NCBI GenBank assembly: GCA_003731675.1
Contig: RCNQ01000089.1
Span: 1-8,979 of the forward strand
Direction: 5' to 3'
DNA from: Bacteroidetes/Chlorobi group bacterium ChocPot_Mid
Lineage (GTDB): Bacteria; Bacteroidota; Ignavibacteria; Kapaibacteriales; UBA2268
DNA length: 8,979 bases
The position numbers were made by a program, and so were the translations under genes. Below are positions 8,201-8,979 of this stretch, one piece after another. The notes beneath the pieces were generated by a model. That model saw nothing but the letters and a program-made list of their open reading frames with translations, ran no database searches and was not told the origin of the DNA. Numbering within the stretch: the stretch's first letter is position 1; every line of letters begins with the position of its first letter.

Positions 8201-8851
8201 AGTTATGATGGTCAAGGTCCTGAACATTCCAGTGCCAGATTAGAAAGATTTTTACAACTGTGTGCTGAAAACAACATGTTGGTTTGCAACCTTTCTACAC
8301 CTTCTCAATATTTTCATGTATTGAGAAGACAGATTCTTTCAAAGAATATAAAACCACTTGTAATTATGACACCCAAAAGTATGCTCAGACATCCTATGGC
8401 AGTATCATCTTTGAAAGATTTCACTGATTTTTCCTTTATGGAAGTGATTAACGACGATTCATTTACAAAAAATAATTCGGATAAAGTCAAAAGAATTTTA
8501 CTGTGCTCCGGTAAAGTTTACTGGGATTTACTCGAGAAAAGGAAAAAGAGTAATAATGATAATACAGCAATAATCCGAGTCGAGCAACTTTATCCTTTGA
8601 ATATTGAAATGATTTTGAATTTTATTAGTCAGTTCAAAAATGCCAGTGAATGTATCTGGGTTCAGGAAGAACCACAAAATATGGGTGCCTGGAATTTTAT
8701 CGCATTAAAGTTAATGACTTATTTACCTGATAATTTAAAATTATTTTATGTCGGACGAAAAGAAAGTGCCGCAACTGCAACAGGTATATTACAGGTACAT
8801 AATGAAGAACAGGAAGGTTTGGTAAATCAAGCATTCGCTGATATTAATTGA
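5267..8851 (+). CDS. kgd: Fused 2-oxoglutarate dehydrogenase E1 / E2 succinyltransferase-like protein (Kgd/OdhA type)
   Basis: The 1194-residue protein has the layout of actinobacterial Kgd/OdhA (M. tuberculosis Kgd is about 1230 residues). Residues 1-40 match the E1o N-terminal helper (ENELYYQYLREPQSVSEQWRKYF). A linker follows (about 41-75). Residues about 85-310 are an E2 acyltransferase core (LEIPTATSTRVMPVKAL, KVSFTHLLAWALVRAL, TLTNPGMIG, DHRIIQGAESAEFL). Residues about 333-1194 are a full E1: IEKAAHVMMMINAYRVRGHL, GMSHRGRLNVL (514-524), SGDVKYHLG, NPSHLELVDPVIEGMARA, the thiamine-diphosphate motif from HGDSAFAGQG (615) to NNQIGFTT, SRRGTFSQRHSVL, LPHSYDGQGPEHSSARLERF and WVQEEPQNMGAWNF. 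It should decarboxylate 2-oxoglutarate and pass succinyl to a lipoyl group, then to CoA, in the TCA cycle. It has no lipoyl domain, and the E2 HxxxDG motif reads HRIIQG, as in Kgd. A partner E2 and E3 must come from elsewhere. No domain is truncated. Confidence 0.95.
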   Translation: MINLNTAFENELYYQYLREPQSVSEQWRKYFEKRGQNPLDYETPISNETIKSKKEPSAQKDIYLGPNDELQPLAVISSKIASNMEASLEIPTATSTRVMPVKALDENRRIINRYLEKMKRPKVSFTHLLAWALVRALNKHRYMNDAYYSKDNVGYRIKRNSINIGLAIDIVKKDGSRLLLVPNVKNAEKLNFSEFIIAFDTIIHKARNNKLEVEDLQGTTVTLTNPGMIGTTTSSPRLMKGQGVIIAAGSINYPPEFQAVRPEALTTLAISKTITITSTYDHRIIQGAESAEFLNYLNKLLIGEDQFYDQIFAALRIPFEPIRWAIDNTPMNRRGKIDEDEAIEKAAHVMMMINAYRVRGHLLASVNPLGFLSYYYPELDPAFYGFTIWDLDRVFHADDSWNNNNLPLREIIEIIRETYCSSIGIEFMHIQDPESKDWIKRKLESTRNTRDYSRDEKIKILKMLISSELFENFLHTKFVGHKRFSLEGSESIIVLMSKILDMAADKKLNAAVIGMSHRGRLNVLTHIVGKSQEKIFKEFRGQIDEDSYHGSGDVKYHLGAKGEFISSLNNKIQVVLAPNPSHLELVDPVIEGMARAMDNEINDSTYTKTLPILIHGDSAFAGQGIVAETLNLSQLDAYKTGGTIHLIINNQIGFTTTSQEARSSIYCTDVAKMIQVPILHVNGNEPEAVVTAAIFAFEYREKFHTDVIIDVLSYRKYGHNEADDPSYTQPLLYKKIKSMNPVSKIYQQELIKENIITQVEAQELYDNENKRLEKIFSSAEDLSSKKDIKALPTADKDIFKKVNTSVDSDKLLDITEKITKVPSGYNINPKLLKLLEKRHQMVNSEKASIDWSMAEALSFGSILIDGFDIRFSGQDSRRGTFSQRHSVLTDMNTEVTYTPLNHLSNNQGRLRIFDSSLSELAVLGFEYGYSVVAKKSLTIWEAQFGDFVNGAQAIIDQFISCAEYKWNQKTNLVMLLPHSYDGQGPEHSSARLERFLQLCAENNMLVCNLSTPSQYFHVLRRQILSKNIKPLVIMTPKSMLRHPMAVSSLKDFTDFSFMEVINDDSFTKNNSDKVKRILLCSGKVYWDLLEKRKKSNNDNTAIIRVEQLYPLNIEMILNFISQFKNASECIWVQEEPQNMGAWNFIALKLMTYLPDNLKLFYVGRKESAATATGILQVHNEEQEGLVNQAFADIN

Positions 8852-8861
8852 TTCACGTTGT

Positions 8862-8883
8862 AAAAATATAAATTGATATTTTT
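8862..8883 (+). terminator. Weak candidate terminator hairpin after the dehydrogenase gene
   Basis: AAAAATAT (8862-8869) and ATATTTTT (8876-8883) form an 8-pair stem with a 6-base loop, starting 11 bases after the stop codon and ending in U-rich sequence. The stem has no G-C pair, so it would be unstable and may be chance in this AT-rich DNA. The remaining bases to 8979 hold no gene that I can see. Confidence 0.2.
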
Positions 8884-8979
8884 ATATTGTTATCTGAAAG
8901 ACTCAGTTGTTAAAAATTGAATTTAACATCCAATTAATTTTTTACTTACTATTGTATTATTCAGACAAAAAAAACAGAA

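Overview
The window comes from an AT-rich bacterium with features of the Bacteroidota/Chlorobiota/Ignavibacteriota (FCB) group. The clues are: a secreted fibre-like protein built from an N-terminal module and GGDLxGxYPNPTI repeats; a small periplasmic TPR-OmpA protein; a short lipoprotein; start codons mostly without a Shine-Dalgarno sequence; and one match to the Bacteroidota-type -7 promoter element (TAnnTTTG) ahead of murB. The assignment is an inference, because no rRNA or other phylogenetic marker is present. I see no tRNA, rRNA, CRISPR array, transposase or integrase.

Layout. Positions 1-2624 (minus strand) hold the first 874 complete codons of a large secreted protein whose 3' end lies beyond position 1. 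It has a signal peptide, an N-terminal domain common in secreted fibre-like proteins, and at least seven tandem ~105-residue repeats. Some of these repeats are nearly identical at the DNA level. A very AT-rich divergent spacer (2625-2937) separates it from a plus-strand pair: a TPR-OmpA cell-envelope protein (2938-3666) and, 11 bases on, a small putative lipoprotein (3678-4106). The lipoprotein gene meets murB (5129-4110, minus strand) tail to tail with only 3 bases between stop codons. murB encodes type I UDP-N-acetylenolpyruvoylglucosamine reductase of peptidoglycan synthesis. A 137-base AT-rich spacer with divergent promoters separates murB from a 1194-residue plus-strand gene (5267-8851). 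That gene encodes a fused 2-oxoglutarate dehydrogenase of the actinobacterial Kgd/OdhA type: an N-terminal helper segment, an E2 succinyltransferase-like domain and a complete thiamine-dependent E1. The last 128 bases contain no gene.

How the genes relate. There is no single pathway. Three products belong to the cell envelope (fibre, TPR-OmpA protein, lipoprotein), murB builds the peptidoglycan that an OmpA-like domain would bind, and the fused dehydrogenase is a central TCA-cycle enzyme. The two most notable items are the Kgd/OdhA architecture in what does not look like an actinobacterium, with its implied need for a lipoyl domain supplied by another protein, and the higher-order, recently amplified repeat array in the fibre gene.
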